64,000 bases of DNA from Brevundimonas sp. (GTDB taxonomy: Bacteria; Pseudomonadota; Alphaproteobacteria; Caulobacterales; Caulobacteraceae): NCBI RefSeq assembly GCF_027484365.1, contig NZ_JAIXTC010000018.1, positions 16,286-80,285 on the forward strand, written 5' to 3'. The notes beneath the pieces were generated by a model, which was given only the letters and a program-made list of their open reading frames with translations, had not been told where the DNA came from and made no database searches. A program made the position numbers and the translations under genes. How positions within the stretch are numbered: position 1 is the first letter of the stretch; the number at the start of each line of letters is the position of its first letter. Shown here one piece after another: positions 25,741 to 37,553 of the stretch.

Positions 25741-25815
25741 CGAAAACATCCTTCGCGAAGTCAGGTATCCTATCGCAACTGACCATCCTCTTAAAGCCGT
25801 TCCGCCGGAGATCCT

Positions 25816-26040
25816 GTGCTGAAGAAACGCTCCGTCGTCCTCGCAGGCCACGCGACCTCCGTGGCGCTGGAGCCCGAGTTCTGGGCCGTGCTGGACCGGA
25901 TGGCGGACTCGCGCGGGCTCAGCCACGCCGGCTTCCTGACCTGGGTCGACGAGACGCGCGGTCGCCGCCCGCTCGCCTCGGCCTGCCGCCTTCTGGCGCT
26001 GGCTTACGCAGCGTCAGAAACGATCATTGTCGAACCCTGA
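25816..26040 (+). CDS. Ribbon-helix-helix domain protein
   Basis: A 74-residue protein of the RHH_4 type: KRSVVLAGHATSVALEPEFWAVLDRMADSRGLSHAGFLTWVDETRGRRPLASACRLLALAY. The first strand would contact DNA as a dimer. The GTG start follows CGGAG. Related proteins occur singly in alphaproteobacteria and are not usually antitoxins; no partner is adjacent. Confidence 0.8.
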   Translation: MLKKRSVVLAGHATSVALEPEFWAVLDRMADSRGLSHAGFLTWVDETRGRRPLASACRLLALAYAASETIIVEP

Positions 26041-26082
26041 TATTCAGGCGCAGGGTGGGCTCCTCATCAAGGGGTAACCGCC

Positions 26083-26799
26083 GTGCAGATCGACCGCAAT
26101 CTCGTTCCACCCGCCATCATCGGCGGCCTCATCGCCATCGGCCTCATCGGGGCAGGGATCGCCGTCGGCGGGGGCGTGGTCAATGCCAACACCGGCAACC
26201 GTCAGGTGACGGTGCGCGGCGTCGCGGAGCGCAACGTCACCGCCGACCTGGCCATCCTGTCGCTGCGCTTCACCGTCGCCGGCGAGGAACTGCCCGGCGT
26301 CCAGGGCCAGATCGACGCTGACCTGACAAAGGTCCGCGCCTTCCTGACCTCGCAGGGCTATGGCGAAGACATCGTCACCATCGGCCGGCTCGAGGTCACC
26401 GACACCCAGTCCCAGAGCTACGCCCCGTCGCCGGGCACGCCCCGCTACATTGTCGCCCAGACGGTCACCGTCCGCACCACGGACGTGGCCCGCGTCGCCC
26501 AGACCGAGCGCGCCTTGAACGACCTGGTTCGCCAGGGCGTCCTGCTGGACTTCACGGCCCCGACCTATGTCTTCACCAAGCTGAACGACGTACGGCCGGC
26601 AATGATCGCGGAGGCCACCGCCTCGGCCCGCTCGGGCGCCGAACAGTTCGCCAAGGATTCCGGCGCGCCGCTGGGCCCGATCAAACAGGCGACCCAGGGC
26701 TCGTTCGAGATCCTGGCCCGCGAGGATGTCGACAACGAATCCACCTCACTGGACAAGCGCGTCCGCGTCGTGGCGACGGTGACCTACCAGCTGCGCTAG
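26083..26799 (+). CDS. SIMPL domain protein
   Basis: A 238-residue protein with an N-terminal membrane anchor (AIIGGLIAIGLIGAGIAVGGGV) and a SIMPL (DUF541) domain, seen as RQVTVRGVAERNVTADLAILSLRFTVAGEEL, QSYAPSPGTPRYIVAQTVTVRTTDV and the end RVRVVATVTYQLR. It should sit in the periplasm; family members form ring-like oligomers with unknown roles. It starts at GTG and is followed by a strong terminator. Confidence 0.85.
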   Translation: MQIDRNLVPPAIIGGLIAIGLIGAGIAVGGGVVNANTGNRQVTVRGVAERNVTADLAILSLRFTVAGEELPGVQGQIDADLTKVRAFLTSQGYGEDIVTIGRLEVTDTQSQSYAPSPGTPRYIVAQTVTVRTTDVARVAQTERALNDLVRQGVLLDFTAPTYVFTKLNDVRPAMIAEATASARSGAEQFAKDSGAPLGPIKQATQGSFEILAREDVDNESTSLDKRVRVVATVTYQLR

Positions 26800-26816
26800 G
26801 ACACCGCGAAAAGAAG

Positions 26817-26850
26817 AACGCCCGCCAGAGCCATCCGGCGGGCGTTTTCT
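26817..26850 (+). terminator. Rho-independent terminator of SIMPL gene
   Basis: AACGCCCGCC (26817-26826) and GGCGGGCGTT (26837-26846) form a 10-bp GC-rich stem with a 10-base loop, followed by TTTCT. The remaining bases to 26989 hold no gene I trust. Confidence 0.85.
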
Positions 26851-26989
26851 ATGGTCAGTTCGAAGGGGCCGGGCCCGGCGCCGGCAGGGTCGGCGGCTCG
26901 ACGGGCGGCAGGGGCGCGGACGGGGGACTGACTTTGCCTCATGTGCTCATTATGTTCTCCGAATCCCGCCCGCCTTCGAGACTGCCCGT

Positions 26990-29326
26990 TTGACCGACTC
27001 TGTGCCTGCTCCCCGCATTTCCGATCTCGCCCGTTCGCGCGGTCCCGGGGGCGTGGCGCATGACACGCCGGACTATCTGGGCGGCCTGAACCCCGAACAG
27101 CGAGAGGCCGTCGAAACGACTGAGGGCCCGGTTCTGGTCCTCGCCGGCGCAGGCACGGGCAAGACCCGCGTCCTGACCACCCGGCTGGCCCATATCCTCG
27201 CCACCGGGCGCGCGCGGCCGTGGGAACTGCTGGTCGTCACCTTCACCAACAAGGCCGCGCGCGAGATGCGCGAGCGGATCACCCATCTGATCGGCCCGTC
27301 CGCCGAGGGACTGCGCTGGCTCGGCACCTTCCACTCGGTCGCCGCCCAGATCCTGCGTCGCCACGCCGAACTGGTGGGGTTGAAGTCGACCTTCACCATC
27401 CTCGACACCGACGATCAGGAGCGGCTGCTGAAGCAGCTACTCGAGGCCGCCAACATCGACACCAAGCGCTGGACGCCGAAGTCGCTGGCCGGTCTGATCG
27501 ACCACTGGAAGAACCGCGGCTGGACGCCGGAGAAGCTGCCGCCCGGCGAGGACTTCGCCAACGGCAAGGGCCAGAGCCTGTACGCCGCCTACCAGTCGCG
27601 GCTGGCCACGCTGAACGCCTGCGACTTCGGCGATCTGCTGCTGCACAACCTCACAATCCTGTCCAGACACACTGATATCGCAGAGGAATATCGGAAACGT
27701 TTTCGATACATTCTCGTCGACGAGTACCAGGACACGAATGTCGCCCAGTACCTGTGGCTGCGACTGCTGACGTCCTCGACCGGCAACGTCTGCTGCGTCG
27801 GCGACGACGATCAGTCCATCTATGGATGGCGCGGTGCAGAAGTCGACAATATCCTTCGGTTTGAAAAGGATTTTCCGGGCGCCAAGATCGTCAAGCTGGA
27901 GCGCAACTACCGCTCGACCAGCCACATCCTCGGAGCGGCTTCGGGCCTGATCGCCGCCAACCGCGACCGGCTCGGCAAGACCCTGTGGACCGAGGACCAG
28001 ACCGGAGACAAGGTCCGCGTGCGCGGGGTCTGGGACGGCGAGGCCGAAAGCCGGTTGATCGCTGACGAGATCGAGACGGCGAAACGAGGTGGTATAAAAT
28101 ACAAGGATATGGCCGTCCTTGTTCGCGCGTCGTTTCAGATGCGGGCCTTCGAGGAGCGTTTCGTCCTCCTCGCCATCCCCTACACGGTCATCGGCGGGCC
28201 GCGCTTCTTCGAGCGCGCCGAGATCCGCGACGCCCATGCCTATCTGCGCCTGATCCAGTCCGAGGACGACGACCTGGCCTTCGAGCGGATCGTCAATGTG
28301 CCCAAGCGGGGAATCGGCGAAACCTCGGTCCAGAAGATCCTCCAGATCGCCCGCCACACCGGCGTCTCGGCCATGACCGCCGTGCGCGACCTGATCGGCT
28401 CGGACGAGCTCCAGGCCCGGACCCGCACCGCCCTGTCGACCTTCGTGCGCGATCTCGACCGCTGGCGGGCGCTGGCGTCCGACACCCGCCACTGGCTGCT
28501 GACCGAAACCGTGCTGGAGGAGAGCGGCTATACCGACATGCAGAAGGCCGACCGCGTCACCGGCCCGACCCGCCTCGACAACCTCAAGGAACTGACCCAG
28601 GCGATGCAGTCGTTCGAGACGCTCGGCGCCTATCTCGAACACGTCTCGCTGGTCATGGACCTGGATCGCGGCCCCTCCTCCGATGCCGTCCAGATCATGA
28701 CCCTGCACGGCGCCAAGGGGCTGGAGTTCCCTCTGGTCTTCCTGCCCGGCTGGGAGGAAGGCGTCTTCCCGTCCCAGCGCAGCATCGACGAGAAGGGCGA
28801 GAAGGGTCTCGAGGAGGAACGCCGCCTCGCCTATGTCGGCGTCACCCGCGCCAAACAGGACGCCCGCATCTCGTTCGCCGCCAACCGGCTGGTCTATGGC
28901 CGCTGGACCTCGCAACTGCCCAGCCGCTTCGTCGACGAACTGCCCATCGCTCACGTCGAGGCCGAGAGCGACACCGGCTACTACGGCGCCTCGGCCGGAA
29001 TGAAGGAGGCCAGGTCCCGCTGGGACGACGCGCCCACCTTCGGCGCCGGCTACACCTCACCCGGCTGGCAGCGCGCCCAGGCCGTGACGGCATCCCGAGC
29101 GCCCGGGGCCCGGCCTGCCCGCAACACGATCATCGAGGGCGAAGGCCGCCTCGTCGCCACCGCCGACCCGAAGACCGGCTCCGGCTTCTTGAAGGGCCAG
29201 CGCGTCTTCCACCAGAAATTTGGCTACGGCTCCGTCCGCGTCATCGAGGGCAACAAGCTGACCGTCGAGTTCGAGAAGGCCGGCGAGAAGAAGGTCATCG
29301 ACACCTTCGTGGAGAAGGCGGAGTGA
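26990..29326 (+). CDS. uvrD: UvrD/PcrA-type DNA helicase
   Basis: A 778-residue SF1A 3'-5' helicase for nucleotide excision and mismatch repair. Motifs in order: Walker A LAGAGTGKT (Lys58), TFTNKAA, FHS, DEYQDTN (Walker B), GDDDQSIYGWRGA, ERNYRS, TLHGAKGLEF and VGVTRAK. The C-terminus has the short Tudor-like GQRVFHQKFGYGSVRVIEGNKLTVEFEKAG fold that binds RNA polymerase in PcrA. The start is TTG 26990. Its stop overlaps the GTG of the next gene, starting a chain of overlapping frames that runs to 30339. Confidence 0.95.
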   Translation: MTDSVPAPRISDLARSRGPGGVAHDTPDYLGGLNPEQREAVETTEGPVLVLAGAGTGKTRVLTTRLAHILATGRARPWELLVVTFTNKAAREMRERITHLIGPSAEGLRWLGTFHSVAAQILRRHAELVGLKSTFTILDTDDQERLLKQLLEAANIDTKRWTPKSLAGLIDHWKNRGWTPEKLPPGEDFANGKGQSLYAAYQSRLATLNACDFGDLLLHNLTILSRHTDIAEEYRKRFRYILVDEYQDTNVAQYLWLRLLTSSTGNVCCVGDDDQSIYGWRGAEVDNILRFEKDFPGAKIVKLERNYRSTSHILGAASGLIAANRDRLGKTLWTEDQTGDKVRVRGVWDGEAESRLIADEIETAKRGGIKYKDMAVLVRASFQMRAFEERFVLLAIPYTVIGGPRFFERAEIRDAHAYLRLIQSEDDDLAFERIVNVPKRGIGETSVQKILQIARHTGVSAMTAVRDLIGSDELQARTRTALSTFVRDLDRWRALASDTRHWLLTETVLEESGYTDMQKADRVTGPTRLDNLKELTQAMQSFETLGAYLEHVSLVMDLDRGPSSDAVQIMTLHGAKGLEFPLVFLPGWEEGVFPSQRSIDEKGEKGLEEERRLAYVGVTRAKQDARISFAANRLVYGRWTSQLPSRFVDELPIAHVEAESDTGYYGASAGMKEARSRWDDAPTFGAGYTSPGWQRAQAVTASRAPGARPARNTIIEGEGRLVATADPKTGSGFLKGQRVFHQKFGYGSVRVIEGNKLTVEFEKAGEKKVIDTFVEKAE

Positions 29327-29796
29327 GCCGCGAGGCCATCCTCGCGATCGCCACTGATGTCCGCGCCTTCCTCGAACCGGTCTGGCGCGAGTGGCATCTG
29401 GTACGGGGCGGCGAGATGCCGTCCATCGCGTCCGAGAACACCTGTGGTCGATCCAGCCTGTTTCTTCAGCGCGCCCTGATCGACGCGGGGTTTGCCGCCG
29501 ACTGGGTGTCGGGCGTTCCATCTCCCGACCACCCAGACGATCCAGTCGGCTTCTTCGACGGAGAGATCTGGCGCAGCCACGCCTGGGTTCAGTGCGAGGA
29601 TCTGATCGTGGACATCACGGCAGACCAATTCGGCGACCGACCGGTGACGGTGGTCAGCCTCCATGATGATCGTTACCAACAAGGTCTGCGCGATCCGGCG
29701 CTACCGGAGTTCGTTGTGGCCCGAACCGAGGCAGTGGCGGCGATCTGGCCACGATGGATAGCAGCGCGAAACTGCGTTATCTTGTGGCATGGCTGA
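29323..29796 (+). CDS. Unknown protein with Cys-His-Asp arrangement
   Basis: A 157-residue cytosolic protein of unknown family. The text ENTCGRSSLFLQRALIDAGF (Cys41 at a helix start), SHAWVQCEDLIVDITADQFGD (His86, then Asp97 after one strand) repeats the order of the catalytic triad in transglutaminase/papain-fold hydrolases. That is a pattern match, not an assignment. The GTG start overlaps the uvrD stop (GTGA), and its 3' end overlaps the antitoxin start by 8 bases, so it is translated between a repair helicase and a toxin-antitoxin pair. Confidence 0.75.
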   Translation: MSREAILAIATDVRAFLEPVWREWHLVRGGEMPSIASENTCGRSSLFLQRALIDAGFAADWVSGVPSPDHPDDPVGFFDGEIWRSHAWVQCEDLIVDITADQFGDRPVTVVSLHDDRYQQGLRDPALPEFVVARTEAVAAIWPRWIAARNCVILWHG

Positions 29797-30055
29797 TGGC
29801 GCTCTGAACCTGACGTTCGATGAATACCTCTCCGCGAAGATCGTGGAGAAAGCCAAAGCCTTGGGCGTTTCTCCGCAGGAGTTGGCCACCACACTGCTGG
29901 ATCAGCAGTTCTTCGACCACGACGACTTCACCTGGACAAATGGTGATCCGAGAAGGGAGCGCACGACGCCCGCTGACTTCGAAGGCGCACGCGACTGGGA
30001 TGAGGTCCGTCCGGAGTTCATGGCTCTTATAGAGAAGACGTTCGGTCCCGAATGA
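29789..30055 (+). CDS. Antitoxin of a RelE/ParE-type module
   Basis: An 88-residue protein: the first 45 residues (ALNLTFDEYLSAKIVEKAKALGVSPQELATTLLDQQFF) fit a ribbon-helix-helix DNA-binding domain, and the acidic, disorder-prone tail (RRERTTPADFEGARDWDEV...) fits a toxin-wrapping segment. It starts inside the end of the preceding gene and its stop overlaps the toxin ATG (ATGA), the normal gene order. Confidence 0.75.
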   Translation: MADGALNLTFDEYLSAKIVEKAKALGVSPQELATTLLDQQFFDHDDFTWTNGDPRRERTTPADFEGARDWDEVRPEFMALIEKTFGPE

Positions 30056-30339
30056 GGGTTAAGCTGACGCGTCAGGCGCAGCGAGACTTTCTCGACCAGA
30101 TCGATTGGTTGAAGCGTCGATCCCCTGCCGCCGGTCGAAGCGCAACGCTGGCGATAATCGAGGCCCTCGATGTATTGCGGGCTTTTCCGGAGGCTGGCCC
30201 AGCCGTCGAGGGTGAACGTAGAGAGCAATATGTGCGCTTCGGCCTTTATGGCTATGTGATTGAATACGAGCGGCTTGAGGCGATCGTCTACGTGACCCGC
30301 ATCTATCACGGTGCCCAGGACCGCGCACGGCACGAATAA
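30052..30339 (+). CDS. RelE/ParE family toxin
   Basis: A 95-residue toxin: KLTRQAQRDFLDQIDWLKRRSP opens the family, SATLAIIEALDVLRAFPEAGPAVEG the middle, and EQYVRFGLYGYVIEYERLEAIVYVTRIYHGAQDR the end. The R-x-Y...I-x-R-I-x-H/xxxR pattern is that of RelE/ParE toxins, which cut mRNA at the ribosome or inhibit gyrase. The sequence does not decide which. The frame is intact, so the module is probably functional. Confidence 0.88.
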   Translation: MRVKLTRQAQRDFLDQIDWLKRRSPAAGRSATLAIIEALDVLRAFPEAGPAVEGERREQYVRFGLYGYVIEYERLEAIVYVTRIYHGAQDRARHE

Positions 30340-30342
30340 GGC

Positions 30343-31506
30343 TCAGGGGTGAGCGATCGGCCTGGTTCTGACAACCAGCGTTTCCCACGCTGCCACCGCC
30401 ACCATCACCGCGGTCGTCAGTGCGGCCAGCCCCAGCGGCGTCGTCATCGGCACGACGAACCACAGCCCCGCCAGCGCCACGACACCGATGACCCTCGGCA
30501 TGGCCCAGCGCTCGAACACCGCCAGTTGGGCCAGCAGGCCGCCGATCATGAACAGCAGCGGCCCGCCGATCAGCACGGCGGCGGTCTCGATCGCGACAGG
30601 CCCGGTCGGATGCATCAGGGCCAGCTCGTCGCCGACCGCGGTGACGATGATCCCGGCCACGATCAGGATCGGGCAATAGGTGTAGGCGCGGCGGGCGAGC
30701 TTGCCGGGATCATCAGCGTTCGCAATGACCTCGGACGCCGCCTCGTGCGAGGCGCTGAAATACAGCCACCACATCGCCAGGGTGCCGACAAAGGCGACCA
30801 CAGCCGCGGCCACCACCTCGGACGTCCAGGTCAGGTCGGCGAAGGTCGCACCGGTGACGAGGATCGATTCGCCCAGACAGATGATGACGAACAGCCCGAC
30901 CCGTTCCGCGATATGGCCGCCCTCGACCGTCCAGTCGGCAGTGACAGCCTTGCCGAGACCGGGCACGCGGAACGACAGGGCCGGCGAGACATATTCGATG
31001 GCCAGGGCCGCCAGCCAGAGCCAGAGCCGCGTCTGTCCCTCCACGAGCCCGCCCGCGATCCAGAACAGGCCGGACAGCGACGACCAGCACAGGATGCGCA
31101 GGAAGTTCCGGCTCAGCACCGGGTCTTTACGCACGGCCCATAGCATGAACAGGCTGCGTCCGACCTGGATCGAGACGAAGGCCAGGGCGAACCACAGCCC
31201 CTTGGCGCCGAACGCTTCGGGCAGGGACGTCGACAGCAGGAGCCCTGCCCCCATCACGGCGAACAGGGCGATCCGCACCGCCGCGCGCTCCGGGTCCAGC
31301 CAGTTGGTCACCCAGCTGGTGTAGATCCACGCCCACCACACAGCCGCCGCCATCATCGCCGCCTGCAGCGCGCCCAGAGGCGTCAGATGCGCCAGCAGGG
31401 TGTGGGAGATCTGGGTGACCGCGAACACGAACACCAGGTCGAAAAACAGCTCGACGAACCCGACCCGGGCAGGGCGTCCGTCGCGTCGGCGCGTCAGGCT
31501 GGTCAT
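30343..31506 (-). CDS. ltrA: Low-temperature-requirement A (LtrA) family membrane protein
   Basis: A 387-residue multi-span protein of the LtrA family. It begins with VGFVELFFDLVFVFAVTQISH, the family hallmark, and contains the HIAERVGLFVIICLGESIL signature in the middle. About ten hydrophobic helices. First linked to growth at low temperature in Listeria; molecular function unknown. The ATG at 31506 is chosen over an upstream in-frame start because homology begins there and GGGAGGG precedes it. It is convergent with the toxin gene, three bases apart. Confidence 0.88.
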   Translation of the reverse strand: MTSLTRRRDGRPARVGFVELFFDLVFVFAVTQISHTLLAHLTPLGALQAAMMAAAVWWAWIYTSWVTNWLDPERAAVRIALFAVMGAGLLLSTSLPEAFGAKGLWFALAFVSIQVGRSLFMLWAVRKDPVLSRNFLRILCWSSLSGLFWIAGGLVEGQTRLWLWLAALAIEYVSPALSFRVPGLGKAVTADWTVEGGHIAERVGLFVIICLGESILVTGATFADLTWTSEVVAAAVVAFVGTLAMWWLYFSASHEAASEVIANADDPGKLARRAYTYCPILIVAGIIVTAVGDELALMHPTGPVAIETAAVLIGGPLLFMIGGLLAQLAVFERWAMPRVIGVVALAGLWFVVPMTTPLGLAALTTAVMVAVAAWETLVVRTRPIAHP

Positions 31507-31629
31507 CCGGCATCCCTCCCGTTTCAGCGCGAGCCTGCCGCGCCCGCCGGATTTCGTCCAGCACGCCCCTTTCGCGGCCCTGTTTTTCCGATCACAGTGC
31601 ATTTTCAACACCCTGGGGAGGGCTCAACC

Positions 31630-32025
31630 ATGTCCCGTCTTTTTGCCGCCGGTCTGATCACCCTCGCCCTCGCGGCCTGCAAACCCGTCGCCGAACCGGT
31701 GCCCCCCGCCGAGCCTGCCGCCCCGGCCCCGGCTGTCCAGACCGCTGCCGAATCGGCCTGGGCGGCCGAACAGGACCGGTATCTCGCGGTGAACGTCCAG
31801 CCCTCAGACCCCCTCGAAGCCGTCCTGTGGCGCGGGGTCCGCTGTGACTTCCTCGGTGGCGAGTTCGGCGGCGACAACTCCGAACAGGATCGCGCGATCA
31901 ACGCCCGCATGGACGAACTGAAATGCGGCGACGAACTGCTGGCGGAGGCGCGGGAGTTGCGCGGGACGCGGGCCGGCGATCCGGCGGCCGTCGCCCGGCT
32001 GGACGCCCTGCTCGCACGCTGGTGA
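31630..32025 (+). CDS. Small lipoprotein of unknown function
   Basis: A 131-residue lipoprotein with signal sequence and lipobox LALAAC (Cys16), a Pro/Ala linker and a globular part with two more cysteines (GVRCDFLGGEFGG and ELKCGDELL) that could pair. The C-terminal half is helical and charged. No family recognised. The ATG follows GGAGGG. Confidence 0.8.
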   Translation: MSRLFAAGLITLALAACKPVAEPVPPAEPAAPAPAVQTAAESAWAAEQDRYLAVNVQPSDPLEAVLWRGVRCDFLGGEFGGDNSEQDRAINARMDELKCGDELLAEARELRGTRAGDPAAVARLDALLARW

Positions 32026-33378
32026 GGCTAACGGTTCGTTAGCGGCGATCGCCGACCCTGCGGGTCGTGCGACCGTCCGGCGAATCCCCTGACCTGATCG
32101 ATCCCGGTCCGCCCCTGTGGGAACAGGCGGCGGCCATCGTCGTGATCATGATGCTGACCCAGGCCTTCATCGGCCCGGTATTCGCCCCGACCCAGGAAGA
32201 GACGCCGATCCTGCGTCTGGTCTGGCTGCCGGTCTATGCGATCATCGCCGGCCTGATCGCCCTGCGTCCGGCGGTGCTGATCCGAGCCTGGCCGGCCTGG
32301 CTGATCCTCGCAGTGCTGGTGCTCCAGGCCTTCGCCTCGAAATGGTGGTCCATCGATCCCGGCGTGACCCAGAGGCGGGTCATCGCCATGGCCATCTCCA
32401 GCGCCTTCGCGATCTACCTCGGCGTCGCCTTCACCGGCCGCCACCTGCCCCGCATGCTGATGCTGGCCTCGCTGATCATGGGGCTGGGCAGTCTCGTCAT
32501 GGTCTTCGTCAACCCGACCATCGGCGTGCACCAGCTGGAGAACGCGGGCCTGTGGCGGGGCCTGTGGTACGAGAAGAACCAGATGGGCCTGGTCATGTCG
32601 GCCGGCGCCGTGGCCGCCGCTGCCTGTCTCGCCTCGGATGACCGGCGACGACGGCTGCCCGCCCTCACCCTGGCCGTCTGCGCGGTGCTGGTGCTCGCCA
32701 CCCAGTCCAAGACCTCCCTCCTCTGCCTGATGCTCGGCGTCGGCGCGGTCGGGGGGCTCTGGGCCATGAAGCGCGGCGGAGCGGCCTTTTCCATCGTCGC
32801 CCTGTGGTTCGGCGTCGTCCTCACGGCGGGCGCGGCCTATGTCTTCATCACGGACCCGGCCATGGTGCTGAAGGCCCTCGGCAAGGACCCGTCCCTGACC
32901 GGCCGGACCGACATCTGGGAGGCCCTGATGCGCGAGGTCGCCGAACGCCCCTGGACCGGCTTCGGCTATCAGGCCTTCTGGGGCAAGGATTCGGTCCCGG
33001 CCGCCTTCATCCGCGCCGAGACCCAGTGGCCTGTGCCGTCGGCCCACAACGGCTGGATCGACCTTCTGATCCAGCTCGGCTGGCCCGGCGCGATCACGGT
33101 CGGGATCACCGTCGCCCTCGCCACGGTCGTCACGGTCTTCCGCATCCCGGGCTCCGGTGCGCGCGAGGGCTACTGGGCCGTGGGCTACCTGCTGGTCTTC
33201 CTCCTGCTGAGCCTCTCGGAGAGCGTGCTCCTCAGCCACGCCAACCTGCCCTGGACCCTGCTGCTGGCCATTCTGGCGCGGGCGCTGGCCTTCGAGCCCG
33301 ATCCGGTCCGCGCGCCGCTTGCTACGCCGAGGTCAGGGGCCTACCAGACGGCTCCCCGAATCGCCGCACACTCCGCCC

Positions 33379-35447
<2,069 letters not shown>

Positions 35448-35451
<4 letters not shown>

Positions 35452-36806
35452 GCGGCTGCCGGAACCATCCCCGCCAGTTTGAGTCTCAGTTGCTGACGCA
35501 GGAACCATAGCGCCACTAGACAGTGGATCGCCACGGAGGTCGCGGACAGCCACCAGATGTGCTCCAGCCGCGCCCAGGGCTGGCCGGACAGCCAGATCGC
35601 CGGAACCGCGAAGGTCACCAGCCGCGAGACGCTGCCCCACAGGGCGGGTCGTGTGTCGCCCAGGGCCTGGAAGGTCCCGGAGGCCGTGAATATCAGGCCG
35701 GTGGCGAGGAAGTTGATCGAGGCGATCCTGAGGAACATCGCCCCGACCTCGATCACCGCCGGATCACGGGCAAAGACGGCGATCATCGCATGCGGCCAGA
35801 CCTGACACAGCAGAGTCAGGACCAGCATCAGCCCCGATGACAGGATCGCCGCGTCTCTTACAGTACGCCGCACCCGATCCGCTCGCCCGGCGCCGAAATT
35901 CTGGCCCGCCACCGGTGCGACCGCGAAAGACACGGCCATGGCCGGCAGGAAGATCGACTGCATGACCCGCGCACCGACGCCGTAACCGGCCTGGGCCTCG
36001 CTGCCGAACTGGCGGATGACGCCATAGACGACGGCGGTGATCACGAACATCAGCAGGAACTCGCCCGCGGCCGGCAGGCCGATGCCCACGATCCGGCGGC
36101 AGACACTCCAGTCCGGCTTCGGCAGTTTCAGCGGATGGGCGATCAGGGTCTGGGACCGGCCGAACACGAACAGCATGCCGAGGAATCCGACCCCCGCCGC
36201 GATGGAGCTGGCCAGGCCGGCGCCGAACACGCCCAGCGGAAGGCCCGTGCCCCAGCCCGCGATCAGCACCGGCGCGAGGACGGCGTTCAGCACGACCGTG
36301 CCCGACTGCAGCAGCATCGTCGGCCGCGCCACGCCCGCCGCCCGCAGCGCCGAGCCCATGGCGTTGGTCGGGAAGCTCAGGGCCAGGGCCGGCAGGAAAC
36401 CGAACAGATAAGCCCTGCCCATCGCCGTCGTTTCCGCGTCCGCCGCGATCAGGGACAGGGCCGGTTCGGCGGCCAGATAGCCGACCACCAGGGTCATCGC
36501 GCCCAGCCCGAGCGACAGGATCATGGCCTGGCGATAGACGCCCTCGGCGGCCCCGAAATCCTTCGCGCCGATCGACCGGGCGATCAGCGACAGGGCGCCC
36601 ACCCCGACCATCTGCGCGAGCGCCAGCGAAAGGAAGAAGGCGTTCCCCGCCAGTCCCACGCCGGCGATCGCCGCCGCGCCGAGACCGGCGACGAAATACA
36701 GGTCGACGATAAAATACAGGGTCTGGAAGACCAGTCCGATGCCGATGAACCCCGCCATCCCCACCAGCTTGCCGGTGATCGACCCCTGCGTCAGATCCTG
36801 TTGCAT
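35448..36806 (-). CDS. MATE family efflux transporter
   Basis: A 452-residue protein with twelve predicted helices in two MatE repeats (VFQTLYFIVDLYFVAGLGAAAIAGVGLAGNAF opens repeat one, PAAGEFLLMFVITAVVYGVIRQFG opens repeat two) and APVAGQNFGAGRADRVR, typical of the family. It would export drugs or metabolites by Na+ or H+ antiport. It shares a few bases at its 3' end with parE, so neither gene has a terminator between them. Confidence 0.93.
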
Positions 36807-36896
36807 CGTCTCTTGTCCCCGACCTTGTCGGGCACGGCCTCGACGACCCGGATTTACCCGGATGTTATTGTCGCGTCAATATCGCCCGGGTGATAA

Positions 36897-37256
36897 CTAG
36901 CGGCCCCGCTGAAGGACGTTCGTCACCCGGCGTCCCAGCGGATCGCGCGACACCCAGGTCTCTCCCACATCAGCCTGGATCATCGGCGAGCAGAAGCGCG
37001 AGATCATCATGAAGGCCGGGCGAATGCCGTTCAGGCAGACCCGTTCCCCCTCCACCCTCCAGCGGGCCGCCAGCCGCCTCCCATCGGAGAATTCAGCAGA
37101 ATAGCTGCCGTCGCGATCGAACCAGTGCTTGACCCAGCCGCCGTCCGGATAGCGGGACAGAACCGTGTTTCCGAAGGTTTCGTCGATTTCAGCCGAGGCC
37201 GTCATCGGGGCCGCGACGGCAGCCGCCAGCGCGACCGCGCCGATCCATTTTCTCAT
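36897..37256 (-). CDS. Exported protein of unknown function (119 aa)
   Basis: A signal peptide (KWIGAVALAAAVAAPMTASAE) precedes a 97-residue polar domain: EIDETFGNTVLSRYPDGGWVKHWFDRDGSYSAEFSDGRRLAARWRVEGERVCLNG. The G-W-x-K-H-W-F...DG-x-Y and WRV...VCLNG pattern resembles small lipocalin-like or lysozyme-inhibitor-like beta proteins but I cannot name a family. The two cysteines (CLNG and RFCSPM) could form a disulfide. It is divergent from the helicase promoter. Confidence 0.75.
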   Translation of the reverse strand: MRKWIGAVALAAAVAAPMTASAEIDETFGNTVLSRYPDGGWVKHWFDRDGSYSAEFSDGRRLAARWRVEGERVCLNGIRPAFMMISRFCSPMIQADVGETWVSRDPLGRRVTNVLQRGR

Positions 37257-37344
37257 GCCCTGACCTCACGCGGCATCCCAATCCCCGAGGTCAATATTAA
37301 CGTTCGTTCACGGATTGCCAAGCGCCGCCGCGGCCCGCGAATAC

Positions 37345-37372
37345 TTGACTCTGGTGAAGGGGCTTCTATATC
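37345..37372 (+). promoter_or_regulatory. Promoter of DEAD-box helicase gene with long leader
   Basis: TTGACT (37345-37350) and TATATC (37367-37372), 16 bases apart, are the best promoter in the 297-base gap. Transcription from about 37379 would leave a leader of about 174 bases before the ATG at 37554, preceded by AAGGA. No gene is seen within that leader. Confidence 0.6.
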
Positions 37373-37553
37373 CGGCCAACGTTCGGGACAGGACTGGCTT
37401 ACCGCGCCACCCGCTCGCCCAAGAGACAGGGTGGTTCCGCGTATTCCCCGCCTCGCCACCGATGGCGCGGCCCTCCTCGATCGATCCGTCTCGCATCGGT
37501 CGAACAGTCCCAACCCGGCGCCCCTGGCGACCGGGCCATAGTCCTAAGGACGC

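Noticed and set aside
26851..26989. Proline-rich minus-strand reading (VSPPSAPLPPVEPPTLPAPG) between the SIMPL and uvrD genes
   Set aside because: It has a stop immediately upstream and no start codon; at most the end of a lost gene.
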